NCBI GenBank assembly: GCA_003649445.1
Contig: QMRV01000081.1
Span: 1-8,038 of the forward strand
Reading direction: 5' to 3'
From: Thermoprotei archaeon
GTDB lineage: Archaea; Thermoproteota; Thermoprotei; Thermofilales; B15-G2
Length of the DNA: 8,038 nt
Position numbers and translations under genes: made by a program. Numbering within the stretch: position 1 is the first letter of the stretch; every line of letters begins with the position of its first letter. Shown piece after piece: positions 6,721 to 8,038 of the stretch. Below the pieces are notes generated by a model. That model saw only the letters and a program-made list of their open reading frames with translations. It had not been told where the DNA came from and ran no database searches.

Positions 6721-6793
6721 TACTGGTTCTTGCATTTCACTAGTAATGGTCAGAAATAATATTTAAGAGTAGAGAAAATAAATTTTTCTATAT

Positions 6794-8038
6794 TTGGAAA
6801 CTGTCGTGAGCGAATAACGGATGAAAATGAAGGCATAAACTATAGTTCTTGATGTAAAACCGGCAGAGAAACAACTGAGCTGTTTTTAGATCTTTTAAGT
6901 TAAAAGCTTGTTGATTCAAGAGGGAGAATTGGAAAACACATGTTATCATAACTAATGGGTGTTTTTAATATAATGACCCAAGGACAGGTAAACTATATGA
7001 TATGTTCCTATACCCAGAACCGTGATTAGACGTTTACCTGCAAGATCCTTGTCTATATTTGCTTTAACGCTCCTCAGCTTATTATACTCTTTGATAATAG
7101 ATATACCATCGTCACTAGCTATACTAGTAGGCTTGGTCTTCGTGAACTCGAATTTCTAGTCAATAGGGATGTTGAAAGGGTTATGGAAGAATTTGAAAAG
7201 CCAAGCAATGTTAGTAGCTTAAATAAGCAGCTTGCATCATTAGCTGCTTGTGGCGTTTCATTTCACTATACTGGACTAACCTATACTCAATATAAGATAA
7301 TTGAAAAGTACTTTAAGAAAGGAGTAACTAAGGTTGTTGTAGCAACTTCTACCTTAGCTACAGGAGTGAATTTGCTTGCTAGAAGAGTTATTATACATTC
7401 TCACGTGAGATACGAGCCAGGCATAGGCAGTGTACCTATTAAGACTATGGAGTATAAGCAAATGTGTGGTAGAGCCGGTAGACTCGGGTACGATGAAGTA
7501 GGAGAAGCAATAATATAAGCCTGAAAACATATTTTCTAAACTTGGAAGAGAAAATGCGTTAAGAACATTTATACTAGCTTTAATTGCCTCCGGTTATGCT
7601 GAAAACATAGATGATGTTGTTAAACACATCAGAAACACGCTTTACTATAAGTAGTTCGGGTACGGTGATATTAAGTTAAAGCTACAGGAGATTACAAGCT
7701 TCCTATGTGAAAGCGAATTTATAACAAAAACTCCTCTTCTTAAACCTACAAGGCTGGGTAAGAGAGTTTCCGAACTATACATAGACCCACTATCAGCTAT
7801 AATATTTATTAAAGGCATTAAGGGAGTAAAAAGGGTTCACGATATTGCCGCTTTAACCCTCATAGCATTAACATCAGATATGCCTAAGCTCAGTGTTCGA
7901 AGATCCGAAATAAGCCTTATTGATAGATTTCTAGGTGAAGTATGCAACTACTTAACTTTCGATCCTTACGAACTAAGTTTTATCAGCGACTACACTATTA
8001 CCTCAGCTATTAAAACGACTATGTTCCTTCGCGATTGG
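6794..8038 (+). pseudogene. hel308: Hel308/Ski2-family DNA helicase, truncated and frameshifted (continues past window)
   Basis: Hel308 is a superfamily 2 3'-5' DNA helicase acting at stalled forks. Remnants appear in the right order but in changing frames. Near 6794, LETVVSE is the helix before motif III. At 6868-6939, ETTELFLDLLS, a stop, then KLVDSRGRIG follows. NDPRTGKLYDMFLYPEP is at 6972. Motif IV LVFVNS is at 7133-7150. The best-kept block (7171-7515) carries VERVMEEFEK, FHYTGL, motif V VATSTLATGVNLLARRVII and motif VI QMCGRAGRLGYD. After TAA 7516-7518 the frame shifts, and the winged-helix and ratchet regions follow from 7517: SKLGRENALRT, TRLGKRVSELYIDPL, SDMPKLSVRRSE and a final MFLRDW, interrupted by TAG at 7652-7654. 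Usual residues are lost (NLPAR to NLLAR, GRPG to GRLG, FHHAGL to FHYTGL). About 15 residues are missing between EAII and KPEN. The N-terminal ATPase part with motifs I and II is absent. The open frame from ATG 7183 is an internal fragment. Confidence 0.85.

Noticed and set aside
7183..7518. Stand-alone 111-residue helicase-like protein
   Set aside because: It starts and ends inside the RecA2 domain of a larger Hel308 sequence that continues in other frames on both sides. The ATG is internal and has no ribosome-binding site.

Overview
The window looks archaeal, most likely an AT-rich thermophilic member of the Thermoproteota (Crenarchaeota). Four things point there. Recognisable remnants of aIF6, ribosomal protein L18ae/LX, prefoldin alpha and FtsY lie in the order in which these genes cluster in archaea. 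There is a remnant of a Hel308-type helicase. Candidate promoters are A/T-rich TATA-like boxes. Codon use is rich in ATA, AGA and AGG, and TTG is used as a start. I cannot name a genus.

Layout from left to right. Positions 2-325 (+) are the intact 3' end of an EamA/DMT-family permease that starts outside the window. Positions 420-996 (+) hold one or two badly decayed genes that I do not recognise; one starts with a hydrophobic segment. Positions 997-1504 hold nothing I can assign. Positions 1505-2747 (+) hold four colinear, broken housekeeping genes: the C-terminal end of tif6, then rpl18ae, pfdA and the N domain of ftsY. Each carries in-frame stops but keeps its place, and in part its ribosome-binding site. 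Positions 2752-6690 (-) hold an intact four-gene ABC importer operon of the spermidine/putrescine type, transcribed leftward as potA, potB, potC, potD. Positions 6794-8038 (+) hold a Hel308 helicase pseudogene that lacks its N-terminal part, carries several frameshifts and runs off the right edge.

How the parts relate. The only clearly functional unit lying fully inside the window is the importer: ATPase PotA, permeases PotB and PotC, and the membrane-anchored binding protein PotD. It sits between two truncated relics. The ftsY relic stops in its N domain about 5 bp from the potD stop codon. The hel308 relic begins around helicase motif III, about 100 bp upstream of the potA start. This suggests the operon marks a rearrangement junction inside a block of dying gene copies. 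Since aIF6, L18ae and FtsY are normally essential, functional copies should exist elsewhere in the genome, and this block would be a redundant duplicate or abandoned former locus. No tRNA, rRNA, CRISPR array or insertion sequence was seen.
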